Source: JAFGAS01 sp963809875 (GTDB taxonomy: Bacteria > Desulfobacterota > Zymogenia > Zymogenales > Zymogenaceae). Taken from it: a stretch of 64,000 nt of DNA. The notes below the pieces were generated by a model that worked only from the letters and a program-made list of their open reading frames with translations, made no database searches and was not told the origin of the DNA. The position numbers and the translations under genes are program-made. Of this stretch, positions 16,734 through 25,195 are shown one piece after another; positions within the stretch are counted from its first letter, which is position 1, and the number at the start of each line of letters is the position of its first letter. The stretch is from positions 310,001-374,000 of the forward strand of contig CAWELC010000009.1 of NCBI GenBank assembly GCA_963809875.1, written 5' to 3'.

Positions 16734-18605
16734 ATGAAAGCATTGAGGGTCATCCTTTTTTCCGTTTTTGGAATTGTCGCCGTCGCATTGATCGTCTATC
16801 TGGTGCTGCCCAAGGGTCCCGGCGAGCGTATGAAATTTGACGACCCGTACCACGTTGCGCGTAAATCCGTTACCGCCCACGAATATATGGCATCCACCGG
16901 GTCGCCGTGGGCGACCGACGCGGCGCTTTCGATTATGGAGGCGGGAGGAAATGCATTCGACGCCGGCATGGCGGCCCTCCTGGTCCTTAACGTTACCATT
17001 CCGGAGGCGGCAAGCTTTCCGTGTGTCGCCCCCACGATGATCTATGATGCGCGGACGGGCGAGGTGCTCAGCTACTGCGGGGTGGGCAAGGCGCCCAGGA
17101 AGGCCACCATCGAATTCTTCAGGGGCAAGGGCTATAAGACCATGCCCAAGCTCACCATCCTTTCCCAGCTCATCCCGGCGTCGCCGGACGTCATGATCGC
17201 CGTCCTGGACCGTTACGGCACGATGAGTTTCGCCCAGATCAGCGCGCCGGCCATCAAGCTGGCCCGGGAGGGGTTCCCGGTCCATTCGATGATGCTCAAC
17301 CACCTGGACCTCAATCTCATCGAGCGCTTCGGCTTCTTTGTCAAGATGCCCTACAACGTGCAGGTATACCTCGGCGGTAAGTGGTGGAAACCGCTCTACC
17401 ACGGCGAGCGGTTTACTGAGCCGGACCTCGCCGGCACTCTGGAGTCGCTGGCGGCCGCGGAGACAAAGGCGCTTTCCGACGGAGGTACCAGATCCGACGG
17501 GCTCAAGGCGGTGAGGGACTACTTCTACCGGGGCCCCTTGGCCGACGCGATCATAAAGCTCCATGAAGAGAAGGGCGGCCTCTTTTCCCGGGAGGATCTG
17601 TCCGAATACGCCGGCTACTGGGAGGAGCCGGTCACCGGGTACTATCGTGACTACGCCGTCCGTGCCAACGGCCCCTGGAACCAGGGGGCGGTGCTCCCCA
17701 TGGCGCTCATGATCCTGGACGGTATCGACCTGAAATCGATGGGGCACAACTCTCCGGAGTATGTCCACACGGTGCTGCAGGCCATCGAGCTTGCCATGGC
17801 CGATCGGGAGGCCTATTTTGGCGATCCGGCGTTTGTCGATGTCCCGATAGCCGGCCTCCTCGATAAGCGCTATGCCGCCCTTCGCAAGGCGCTCATGACG
17901 CCGGGCAAGGCCTTCGGCGGCACGCCTCCGGCCGGCGACCCGGTCCACTTCAAGGCGATCAGGGAAGGGAGTGGAATCGCGAGCGGGCCGGAACCGGCGT
18001 CCGGCGGTGCGACGAAGGATGAGGTCGACACGACGTATCTTGCAGTGACCGACCGGTGGGGCAACTCCATTTCGCTTACCCCCAGCGATTTCCCCCAGTC
18101 TCCGATGGTGCCCGGGACCGGGATGTGTCTCGGGGTCAGGATGACCCAGTTCCGGCTCGACCCCGATCATCCGGACGCCCTCATGCCGGGTAAAAGGCCC
18201 CGGATAACGCCCAACTCCCCGCTGGTCACCAGGGACGGCCGTCTCTTTATGACCTTCGGGTCCCCCGAGGGCGATCAACAGCCCCAGGCGCTCGTCCAGG
18301 TCTTCCTCAACCTCGTCGTCTTCGGGATGGACATTCAGGACGCCATCGAGGCCCCCCGCTTCCGCTCCAAGAATTTCCCCGACTCCTTCTCGCCCCACGA
18401 GTACGACCCGGGGACCGTCGAGATGGAGCGTTCGCTCTACAATCAAGTGGGAGCCGATCTGGAAAAAATGGGATATAAGATCGAGGTGGTGGACGACTGG
18501 TCCTGGACGATGGGGGCGATCGGCGCGATCATCCCCGACCCCGCAAACCATACGCTCGTCGGAGGGGCGGACCCCCGGCAGGAGAACTGGGCCGCGGGAA
18601 AATAG
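16734..18605 (+). CDS. ggt: Gamma-glutamyltransferase (membrane-anchored)
   Basis: Gamma-glutamyltranspeptidases cleave or transfer the glutamyl group of glutathione and are made as precursors that cut themselves before a catalytic Thr. Here that residue is T433 in DTTYLAVTDRWGNS. The large-subunit start (AHEYMASTGSPWATDAALSI, EAGGNAFDA) and C-terminal NSPLVTRDGRLFMTFGSPEG are also typical. The ATG at 16734 follows a GAGGAGGAG RBS; the first 25 residues form one membrane helix without a clear cleavage site, suggesting an inner-membrane anchor with a periplasmic enzyme. The cupin gene follows within 25 bp. Confidence 0.88.
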   Translation: MKALRVILFSVFGIVAVALIVYLVLPKGPGERMKFDDPYHVARKSVTAHEYMASTGSPWATDAALSIMEAGGNAFDAGMAALLVLNVTIPEAASFPCVAPTMIYDARTGEVLSYCGVGKAPRKATIEFFRGKGYKTMPKLTILSQLIPASPDVMIAVLDRYGTMSFAQISAPAIKLAREGFPVHSMMLNHLDLNLIERFGFFVKMPYNVQVYLGGKWWKPLYHGERFTEPDLAGTLESLAAAETKALSDGGTRSDGLKAVRDYFYRGPLADAIIKLHEEKGGLFSREDLSEYAGYWEEPVTGYYRDYAVRANGPWNQGAVLPMALMILDGIDLKSMGHNSPEYVHTVLQAIELAMADREAYFGDPAFVDVPIAGLLDKRYAALRKALMTPGKAFGGTPPAGDPVHFKAIREGSGIASGPEPASGGATKDEVDTTYLAVTDRWGNSISLTPSDFPQSPMVPGTGMCLGVRMTQFRLDPDHPDALMPGKRPRITPNSPLVTRDGRLFMTFGSPEGDQQPQALVQVFLNLVVFGMDIQDAIEAPRFRSKNFPDSFSPHEYDPGTVEMERSLYNQVGADLEKMGYKIEVVDDWSWTMGAIGAIIPDPANHTLVGGADPRQENWAAGK

Positions 18606-18629
18606 CAAATCTCGCAGAGGTGACGAACA

Positions 18630-18979
18630 TGATCATTCGAAGTCTTGACAAGGTCGCCAGGACCACGCCCGTAATGGAGGGAGCTCTCGGGGTGACCAAA
18701 CAGCTGCCGATCGGCGCGGCCGACGGCACCCCCGGTCTTTCCGTCAGGGTCTTTACCATAGCCGTGGGCGGCCACACCCCCTATCACAGCCACCCCTTCG
18801 AGCACCTCAACTATATCATCGAGGGACAGGGAGCGGTCGTGGACGAATCGGGAAAGGAGACCCCGGTCAAGAAAGGAGATTTTGCCCTGATCCTCCCGAA
18901 TGAAAAGCACCGGTACAAGAACACCGGCACAGGCTCAGACCTCGTGATGATCTGCGCGGTGCCGAAGGAATTCGAGTAA
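18630..18979 (+). CDS. Small cupin-domain protein
   Basis: A single cupin_2 barrel is visible with metal-binding motif 1 (PYHSHPFEHLNYIIEGQG) and motif 2 (DFALILPNEKHRYKN), so three His and one Glu ligands are likely. The frame opens at 18620 (GTG), but the ATG at 18630 in the sequence gaggtgacgaacATG is in another frame; the coding frame begins MTNMIIRSLDKV, with the GTG at 18620 or its internal ATG at 18629 as start. It probably shares a transcript with ggt. Substrate unknown. Confidence 0.7.
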
Positions 18980-19072
18980 GACACCGGAGCCGACTGCGCG
19001 GCGGCGACACCGACCGGAGGGATAGACCGTGCCGTCGGTCCGATTCATACGACAAACCCGCGAGGCTGCGTA

Positions 19073-20164
19073 ATGAGAATCACCTGCCCCCACTGCGCCG
19101 CGTCCGGAAACATCAGCGACGCCCTCGTCCCTGACGGAGGCCGGAGCATCGCCTGCCCGAAGTGTCGCTCGAAGTTCACCGTAGCCAAAGAATCGGGAAC
19201 CGGAGGATCTACCGGACCCTCCCCCACGCCATCGTCAGAAGGAAAGACTCCCGTTACCTGCCCCTCGTGCGGCGCGTCGGGGTCGCTCTCAGTCGCTCGT
19301 ATCCCGGCCGACGGCACAACGATCAGTTGCCCCAAGTGCAAGAACCGGTTCCCCGTCAAGCGGCCACTCCGCCCCGGGCCGGCTGCTTCGGGAGAGACGG
19401 TGCCGTTCCGATGCGTCCGGTGCGGACGTGAGGGGGAGGTCCCGGCTTCCCAGGTCCCCGAGGGCGGCACGGGCATGAATTGTCCGGGCTGCAACGCCCG
19501 GTTTTTCGTCAGGCGTCCGGGCGAAACGAAAACGACCGACGGCCCGGCCCCGCCCCTCCAACCGGGCCCGCCCACGGCGGGGCGATCCCCGCGCTGTCGG
19601 GGAACATGGGACTTGTGAGCCCGTCGGTGGCCGCGACGCTGTCACCTTCCGCACCTGCATATCGCGGTGATCCAACGGCTGCGCCGATAGGCCCGAGGGG
19701 CGTCGGCTCCGGCGGGGCGCAGTCTCTGGACGATATGTGGAGCACGCCGAGCCTCGGGAGGGCATTCGCAGGAGGGGCGGGAGCGGCCGTCCTGGGCGCG
19801 GTGCTCTGGGCCTTCATCACCGTGATGACGACGTTTCAGATCGGGTGGATGGCCATCGGGGTGGGCGCGCTGGTGGGCTTTGCCGTGAAGTTCTTCGGCA
19901 GGGGGACGGAACAGACCTACGGGTTTGCCGGGGCGGGGCTGGCGCTCTTCGGGTGCGTCATCGGAAACCTCATGGCGTCATGCGCCTTCATATCCAGCGA
20001 CCCGAGAAACCCCGGCCTCATTCGCCATCTTCTTTGACGCCCTTTTCAGCCCTGCCACCGCGGCACGGATCATGGGCGCGTCCTTCCAACCGCTGGATAT
20101 CCTTTTTTACATCCTGGCCGTGTCCACGGGATACAAGGTCGCGCTGAGCAGCGATAGGGTATGA
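19073..20164 (+). pseudogene. Zinc-ribbon and membrane-domain protein, broken by two frameshifts
   Basis: The first frame (19073-19618) has three zinc-ribbon-like CxxC pairs: CPHCAASG..CPKC, CPSCGASG..CPKC and CVRCGREG..CPGC, each with the IPADG-type loop. A frameshift near 19550-19600 moves the reading to the next frame, which carries a Pro/Gly linker, SLDDMWSTP and two membrane helices (AVLGAVLWAFITVMTTFQIGW and WMAIGVGALVGFAVKF, then ALFGCVIGNLMA). A second shift near 20000-20030 moves it again to FFDALF and LDILFYILAVSTGYKVAL. Together they make one familiar domain order for large zinc-ribbon membrane proteins. The two shifts compensate partly; either decay or assembly indels. Confidence 0.65.
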
Positions 20165-20180
20165 CGCTGAGGTAAGGAAA

Positions 20181-20206
20181 AGGGGCCAGGCGATTGCCTG
20201 ACCCCT
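20181..20206. repeat. 26-bp palindromic repeat, copy 1
   Basis: An imperfect inverted repeat (AGGGGCCAGGC, 4-nt loop GATT, GCCTGACCCCT) after the zinc-ribbon gene. An identical copy in the same orientation lies at 22971-22996. It could act as a terminator hairpin and resembles REP-type elements. Confidence 0.8.
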
Positions 20207-20347
20207 CTACTAATCCCTCGACCGATACCTAACGGAAAAAGCCCCCCTGTTAATATACGTTACCCAGAATTCAAATTGTATATACGAGCGCCTATTTTAT
20301 TGCAGACAATTAATTTTGATTACATATTAATATGTGTAACTATTTTC

Positions 20348-20376
20348 TTGACAAGATAAGACAATTGTACTAAATA
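20348..20376 (+). promoter_or_regulatory. Promoter of the accessory membrane-protein gene
   Basis: TTGACA (20348-20353) and TAAATA (20371-20376) are 17 bp apart in strongly AT-rich sequence, 64 bp upstream of the ATG at 20440. Confidence 0.6.
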
Positions 20377-20439
20377 ACATTACAAAAGTCTCATTAAATT
20401 TAACTAACTCATACGAGAAGCTCATACAACCCTAATTTC

Positions 20440-21270
20440 ATGCTCCTCCTCCTTATATTGTCATTATTTTGGGATACTGAAATGGACGACGAACTCAAGT
20501 TTGCGTATATTCTTTCAACCATCACCGCAATAATACTTCTATTCTCGCCTTTTCAAACAGGTCTGATCCTGTTGCCCGGTTTCTTTATTTTCCTTGTCCT
20601 TTCGGTAAAGAAGATCAGATGGGCCCAATTGATCTGGCTCGGTATCGTCGGCTATTTCGTCTATTTCTCCCTCACGGGCGTGATATGGGCGATTGGCGCT
20701 TCCAAGCTGTATTTCGTGGCGACAATCCCGATATCAGGACTTTCTTTCTTTCTCGGTTTTTCATCTTTGGATATAACCGACTTCACCTTCAGGTCTTTCG
20801 GAAAGGCGCTCAGGATACTTTTCTCAGCCTATTTCGTTTTTTTCGCCGTGCTTATCCTGGGGAAGATATATGTTATTCTGATGATGAAATTAAATTATGG
20901 CAGCTCTTTTTCTCCCGGAAATATCGCAATCACCGCGATAGCCCTGCTCATAGATGTGTTTATTCTAATAATACCATGCGCACTTGCAGGTTACTATATT
21001 CTTAAAGAAAACGAGTATGGCTTAAAACTTGCCCCACTACTGCTCGTAATGAGCTCCCTATTCTCTATTGATCCTCACCAGAAATACGTTATTAATAGCA
21101 TGGAACGGCTTCTATTCGATATTAAAGACGTGAAAGGCGACGTGTTTACTTATCTAGGTTATTACCTACTCTATATCCTTTTCCTAATTACACTAATTTT
21201 TCTCTTTCTCTTTCTCAGAAAGACCAGGGAAAGGGGTCCAACGAGCTCAACGAAAGCGATAGAGAGATAG
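20440..21270 (+). CDS. Polytopic membrane protein of unknown function
   Basis: The 276-aa protein has about seven hydrophobic segments (for example FAYILSTITAIILLFSPF, LILLPGFFIFLVL, WLGIVGYFVYFSL, and a last helix YLLYILFLITLIFLFLFL) and no recognised domain. The start may be ATG 20440, or ATG 20479 (MDDELKFAY), which would remove a hydrophobic leader. Composition is AT-richer than the core genes. The barrel-fragment gene begins 19 bp downstream with a good RBS, so the two were probably co-transcribed. No homologue recognised. Confidence 0.6.
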   Translation: MLLLLILSLFWDTEMDDELKFAYILSTITAIILLFSPFQTGLILLPGFFIFLVLSVKKIRWAQLIWLGIVGYFVYFSLTGVIWAIGASKLYFVATIPISGLSFFLGFSSLDITDFTFRSFGKALRILFSAYFVFFAVLILGKIYVILMMKLNYGSSFSPGNIAITAIALLIDVFILIIPCALAGYYILKENEYGLKLAPLLLVMSSLFSIDPHQKYVINSMERLLFDIKDVKGDVFTYLGYYLLYILFLITLIFLFLFLRKTRERGPTSSTKAIER

Positions 21271-21289
21271 ATACAAGGAGGGTATCAAA

Positions 21290-21772
21290 ATGGAGAGCCA
21301 TGCTAAGTTGGCGAAAACCCTATCTGCTGTTAGTATTGCCACCGTTCTCACCATCTTCCTGCTTGGACTACTTACGTTAGACCTTTACGCCGGCACGGAT
21401 CAAAACAAGAAGGATCCATCATGGACTATTTATTACCGTCCCGCGGTCCGTTTTGGGTCGGATGATCGGACTCTATACATCAATGACTTCCTGATTCCTA
21501 TATATCAGAATGACAAGAGCATTATTTTTAACAATACTAAATTCACGCCAAACGACCAGGACGGCTGGGAGGTGAACGTCGGCCTCGGGTATCGTCGACT
21601 TTTTATGGACGATAGATTAATACTCGGCGTCAACGGCTTTTATGACCAAAGAAAGACCGACTGGGGAACGTTCCACGAGCAGTGGGGAGTCGGGACAGAG
21701 GTCATGGCCGACGTGGAATCCCAGGGGTCAAGTCTTGTTTTGGGTTTTGGCGTCGGGATAATTTTATTCTAA
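21290..21772 (+). pseudogene. Inverse-autotransporter-type beta-barrel protein, truncated by a MITE-like element
   Basis: After an N-terminal hydrophobic export segment (about residues 12-32, ending DLYAG) the protein shows the start of an intimin/invasin-type barrel: WTIYYRPAVRFGSDD, GWEVNVGLGYRRLFMDD, LILGVNGFYDQRKTDWGTF, HEQWGVGTEVMA. At residue 144 the sequence enters the left arm of a 119-bp inverted-repeat element (21723-21841) and reads 17 foreign residues to a stop. The remaining barrel strands and passenger are absent downstream. So this is a remnant of an outer-membrane adhesin-like gene. The family call rests on motif resemblance. Confidence 0.65.
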
Positions 21773-21841
21773 CGGTCGTAACGTAGTATAGTGTCCACCT
21801 CCCGCATGGCTAACTAAAACCCAAGACAAGACTTGACCCCT
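21723..21841. mobile_element. 119-bp MITE/REP-type element with 28-bp inverted ends
   Basis: Left arm 21723-21750 and right arm 21814-21841 are inverted repeats matching at 26 of 28 positions, each with the outer sequence AGGGGTCAAGTCTTGT. The central 63 bp encode nothing evident. No target duplication is visible, which would fit an IS200/IS605 or REP-associated tyrosine transposase mechanism. The outer AGGGGTCA/TGACCCCT matches the ends of the two 26-bp repeats except one base, so the elements may be related. Confidence 0.7.
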
Positions 21842-21981
21842 TCGCCCGTGAGCCGCCCCTCTTATGTTCTTGACCTGCTCTCCGAAAACGAGTCGATCTT
21901 GAAATCTAGGATTCAGATTTGAGGAAAACTCATTTTCTGATATACATGAACCAAGGTCCAAGGTCTAAAAAGGAGTCTACG

Positions 21982-22932
21982 ATGAAAAATATCTTCAGCA
22001 TCGTCCTCTCTATTCATCTATTATTTTTCATAATCCATCCAAGTGCAGTCGTTGCAGGTGAGTATAAAGGGGTGGAGTTTGTAGTCAATCCTCAATTTGA
22101 TGATGCCAAGAGGTTCAGTGAAGGTCTTGCTCCGGTGAAAATCGGTGATAAGTGGGGCTACATCGACAAGACGGGAAAATACGTCGTCAACCCGCAGTTC
22201 CTTCGTGCCGAGGTTTTCAGTGAGGGTCTGGCTTGGGTAGAAATGGGCGGTGAGCAAGGCTATAAGTTTGGCTGTATAGACAAGACGGGTAAGTTCGTCA
22301 TCAACCCGCGCAATTCATTCGTGGCGTGTATTTCAGCGAGGGTCTGGCTTGGGTATGGGTAAAAGTGGGCTCTAAGCAAGTCTATCAGTGTGGCTACATC
22401 GACAAGACGGGAAAGTACGTCGTCAAACCCCAGTTCGAAGGCGCCTGGGATTTCAGGGAGGGCCTGGCTCCGGTGAAAGATCAACTATAAGTGGGGCTAC
22501 ATCGACAAGACTGGTAAGTACGTCATCAACCCGCAGTTCCATATACCCGGGGATTTTGGTGAGGGCCTGGCTCGGGTGGAAGTGGGTGGCAAGTGGGGCT
22601 ACATCGACAAGACGGGGAAGTACGTCGTCAACCCGCAGTTCGATGGGGCCGGTTATTTCAGTGAGGGACTGGCTTCGGTGCAAATAGGGAAGAAGTATGG
22701 CTACATCGACAAGACGGGGAAGTACATCGTCAACCCGCAGTTCGATAACGTCTGGCCTTTCAGCGAAGGACTGGCTCCGGTAGCGAAATTCGATAAAGGG
22801 TGGGGTTACATCGACAAGACGGGGAAGTACGTCGTAGATCTACAGTTCGGTTACGCCTGGCCTTTCAGCGAGGGCCTGGCTCCGGTGAAGATAAGCGGTA
22901 AGTGGGGCTACATCAAGAATCCACTCAGATAG
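21982..22932 (+). pseudogene. Secreted WG-repeat protein, interrupted by two frameshifts
   Basis: The ATG at 21982 follows an AGGAG sequence and starts a signal peptide (MKNIFSIVLSIHLLFFIIHP, cleavage near VVA-G). The rest is a tandem array of WG repeats: WGYIDKTGKYVVNPQF followed by FSEGLAPVK, seven or so units. A lost base near 22309-22320 (CCGCGCAATTC where other units read CCGCAGTTC) and a compensating change near 22483-22490 (GATCAACTATAAGTGGGG) take about 170 bp out of frame, creating a stop at 22360-22362 and again near 22488. The last part, to 22932, is back in the first frame. Assembly error and true decay are both possible. Confidence 0.7.
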
Positions 22933-22970
22933 CTAGAAGTAAGCTGCTGCGGGTTCATCAACCAAACCAG

Positions 22971-22996
22971 AGGGGCCAGGCGATTGCCTGACCCCT
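22971..22996. repeat. 26-bp palindromic repeat, copy 2
   Basis: Identical to 20181-20206 and in the same orientation; here followed by TTTAT, so it can serve as a terminator for the WG-repeat gene. It lies 11 bp from the 3' end of tRNA-Pro. Confidence 0.8.
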
Positions 22997-23007
22997 TTAT
23001 AATCAAA

Positions 23008-23086
23008 TGGTCGGGATGAGAGGATTTGAACCTCCGACCTCCTGCTCCCGAAGCAGGCGCGCTAAACCAGGCTGCGCTACATCCCG
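23008..23086 (-). tRNA. tRNA-Pro (anticodon CGG)
   Basis: On the minus strand a 79-nt cloverleaf can be drawn: acceptor CGGGATG pairs with CATCCCG, a D arm GCGCAGCCTGGTTTAGCGC, anticodon stem CCTGC/GCAGG with loop TTCGGGA, a T arm with GGTTCAAATCC, and an encoded CCA end. The anticodon CGG reads the proline codon CCG. Its own promoter lies just upstream inside the end of rpe. Confidence 0.95.
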
Positions 23087-23097
23087 ACGAATTAATG

Positions 23098-23126
23098 ACT
23101 ATATCAGACTATTCAGAGCGATTCAA
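23098..23126 (-). promoter_or_regulatory. Promoter of tRNA-Pro
   Basis: On the minus strand TTGAAT (23126-23121) and TATAGT (23103-23098) are 17 bp apart. The -10 ends 12 bp before the tRNA, and the -35 overlaps the last codons of rpe. Confidence 0.65.
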
Positions 23127-23778
23127 CACTCTTTTTCAATTTTTTTATGGCCGCGGCGTAATCCGGCTTGGAAAAGACCGCCGACCCCGCCACGAAAACG
23201 TCCACGCCCGCCCGGGCGGCGTCCGCGATGGTCTCTTCGGTTATGCCTCCGTCGATCTCGATGATAACGTCGGCAAGCCCCCGCTGGCTGAGCGTCGATT
23301 TAAGCCGCCTGGTCTTGTCCAGCGTGTAGGGGATCAGCGTCTGCCCGCCGAAGCCGGGGTTGACGCTCATGATCAGCACGAGATCGACAATCGGCAGCAG
23401 CTCCTCGACGGCCGAAAGCGGCGTCGAGGGGTTCAGCGAGATCCCCGCCTTCTTTCCCAGGGACTTTATCTCGCTGATCGTGCGGTCGGCGTGCAAGGAG
23501 GCCTCTGTGTGGATCGTGATCACATCGGCGCCGGCTTCGGCAAACGCCGCCACGTAGCGCTCCGGGTGTTCGATCATCAGGTGGACGTCCAGCACCAGCT
23601 TGGTTATGCGGCGTATCGACTTGACCACCGGCGGGCCGATCGTGATGTTGGGAACGAACGAACCGTCCATCACGTCCACGTGGATCCAGTCGGCTCCCGC
23701 CTCTTCAACCGCGCGGATCTCCTCGCCGAGGCGCGAAAAGTCGGCCGAGAGGATCGAGGGGGCGATCATCTTTTCCAT
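23113..23778 (-). CDS. rpe: Ribulose-phosphate 3-epimerase
   Basis: Rpe interconverts ribulose 5-phosphate and xylulose 5-phosphate in the pentose phosphate pathway. The 221-aa TIM barrel shows the standard landmarks: IAPSILSADFSRLG, WIHVDVMDGSFVPNITIG (metal His and Asp), DVHLMIEHPE, MSVNPGFGGQ and the C-terminal EIDGGI..ETI, VFVAGSAVF. A near-consensus promoter lies upstream, divergent from the Crp/Fnr gene. Confidence 0.95.
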   Translation of the reverse strand: MEKMIAPSILSADFSRLGEEIRAVEEAGADWIHVDVMDGSFVPNITIGPPVVKSIRRITKLVLDVHLMIEHPERYVAAFAEAGADVITIHTEASLHADRTISEIKSLGKKAGISLNPSTPLSAVEELLPIVDLVLIMSVNPGFGGQTLIPYTLDKTRRLKSTLSQRGLADVIIEIDGGITEETIADAARAGVDVFVAGSAVFSKPDYAAAIKKLKKSVESL

Positions 23779-23803
23779 ACGTCGTCCAAAAAATAGTCTT
23801 CTC

Positions 23804-23832
23804 TATATACCGCATCGGCACACAGTTGTCAA
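23804..23832 (-). promoter_or_regulatory. Near-consensus promoter of rpe
   Basis: On the minus strand TTGACA (23832-23827) and TATATA (23809-23804) are separated by 17 bp, 26 bp upstream of the rpe ATG. Confidence 0.75.
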
Positions 23833-23882
23833 TAAACCTTGACTTTGTATGACGGTATATTGTAGAGTTTTCAGCATCGATT

Positions 23883-24554
23883 GTGCAACAGGGGGCGTCG
23901 GTGTCCGAAAGGGATAAGCTCTACGAAAAATTCGGCAGGTCACTGCCCCGGGGGACCGTGATCTTCACCGAGGGCGAGAGCGGCCACGAGATGTTCATCA
24001 TCCAGGAAGGCAGGGTCAAGATCACCAAAAGGATCCGCTCGATGGAGACGATCCTGGCAGAGCTCGATAAGGGCGACTTTTTCGGCGAGATGGCCATCCT
24101 CGAAAAGGAGGCCCGCTCGGCCACGGCCACCGCCGCCACCGACGTGAGGCTCCTGGTGATCGACGAGAAGACCTTCGAATCGACGATCCGCACCAGCCCG
24201 GATGTGGCCATCCGGATCATGCGCAAGATGGCCGAGCGCATCCGCGACGCGGACCACCGCATCGAGAACCTCTTCATCAAGGATACCACCAGCAAGATCG
24301 TGGATATGATCGGAAAGTTTGCGGCCAAGGAAGGCACACAGACCAAACAGGGGATCGTCGTTGAGCTTTCCGCCCCGGACCTGGCCGGATTCGTGGGGCT
24401 GGAGGTCGACAAGACCCGCCGCGTAATGGAAAACCTCGCCAAGAAGAATTTCCTTGCGGTAAACGGCGACACCCTGACCATCAAGAATCCGGAAAGCCTC
24501 AGGAAGATCCTCGACTACCTCGAGCTGAAAGAGCAGCTGGGGGATATTATCTGA
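23883..24554 (+). CDS. Crp/Fnr-family cyclic-nucleotide-binding regulator 1
   Basis: An N-terminal cyclic-nucleotide-binding barrel (about residues 15-125; GTVIFTEGESGHEMFIIQEG and KGDFFGEMAILEKEARSATA) precedes a long helix and a C-terminal winged helix (about 150-215). The recognition region APDLAGFVGLEVDKTRRVMENL is less canonical than the classical TR.TVSR motif seen in the second regulator nearby, so DNA-binding specificity may differ. Start is GTG 23883 or GTG 23901. A TTGACT sequence near 23839 hints at a promoter but lacks a good -10. Ligand and targets unknown. Confidence 0.8.
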   Translation: MQQGASVSERDKLYEKFGRSLPRGTVIFTEGESGHEMFIIQEGRVKITKRIRSMETILAELDKGDFFGEMAILEKEARSATATAATDVRLLVIDEKTFESTIRTSPDVAIRIMRKMAERIRDADHRIENLFIKDTTSKIVDMIGKFAAKEGTQTKQGIVVELSAPDLAGFVGLEVDKTRRVMENLAKKNFLAVNGDTLTIKNPESLRKILDYLELKEQLGDII

Positions 24555-24580
24555 TTCCCGTGAGGACGACGGCTGCGGTC

Positions 24581-25102
24581 CTACCCGCTGAACGTCACCT
24601 CCACGTCCCCCGTACACGTCTCTCCGTCGATCATCCGGCATCTGCCGATCTCCGGCGCCCGGTAGGTCACTCCGAGAGAATCGAGCCAGCACAGGACCCG
24701 GTAGATGACGCCGCACTCGTACTTTCCGATGACCCCGATGCGCGATATCCCCTTATAGGCAAAGCAGCTCTTCGGCTTGAATTCCCACCGGAAGGTGTTC
24801 TCTTTGGGAAACGAGAAGCTTGCGTTCATGAAATCGGGGACAAAGAGCGCCGTGGAGCGCTCGAAAAACTCCCTGAGCTCCTCGATCGTCTCGATCTTCT
24901 CCTTCTCGAGACCGAAGGCCTTCTTCATCCGCCCGATCTCGAGGGGCGCGAGCATCGCGATGGCGGCCTTGTTGAGCCGGTTTGCCTCCTCGATCCCGAA
25001 CGACTGCATGGTCTGGTAGAACCACATTCCGTCATGCGTCATCCAGCAGCGTCCCAGGAGATCCACGATCTCCTTTTTCGTCAGATCATCGACCGATTTC
25101 AT
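24581..25102 (-). CDS. DUF6125-like protein
   Basis: The 173-residue protein starts MKSVDDLTKKEIVDLLGRCW and continues MTHDGMWFYQTMQSFGIEEAN..NKAAIAMLAPLEI, a pattern I associate with DUF6125, soluble proteins of unknown role common in deltaproteobacteria and clostridia. Cys residues cluster in the second half (KSCFAYKG, YECGVIYRVLCW, GRCRMIDGETCTGD), which could bind metal. The frame opens eight codons earlier; the ATG at 25102 follows a GGAGGAGTG sequence, which decides the start. The TetR gene lies upstream in the same direction. Confidence 0.7.
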   Translation of the reverse strand: MKSVDDLTKKEIVDLLGRCWMTHDGMWFYQTMQSFGIEEANRLNKAAIAMLAPLEIGRMKKAFGLEKEKIETIEELREFFERSTALFVPDFMNASFSFPKENTFRWEFKPKSCFAYKGISRIGVIGKYECGVIYRVLCWLDSLGVTYRAPEIGRCRMIDGETCTGDVEVTFSG

Positions 25103-25195
25103 GACACTCCTCCTCAACGCAGTCATTACACTCTTACGCGGTGTTTAGTAACCCGCAGCTGATGGGACTGAATTTGGCGTCTATCGTTACTACGC

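Noticed and set aside
16593..18608. 671-residue open frame on the minus strand opposite gamma-glutamyltransferase
   Set aside because: Exact antisense of a gene with full family motifs; composition is His/Arg/Gly-rich without domains, typical of shadows in GC-rich coding DNA.
21982..22932. CRISPR-like direct repeats
   Set aside because: The repeated units are coding WG repeats of varying sequence and no spacer structure; no cas genes in the window.
20181..23010. Classical tRNA-targeted integrative island with att site duplication
   Set aside because: No copy of the tRNA-Pro 3' end was found at the far edge and no integrase is present; only the 26-bp palindromes are repeated.
23839..23870. 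Promoter for the first Crp/Fnr gene
   Set aside because: TTGACT is present, but the best -10 at an allowed distance (TGTAGA) is too poor to report as a feature.
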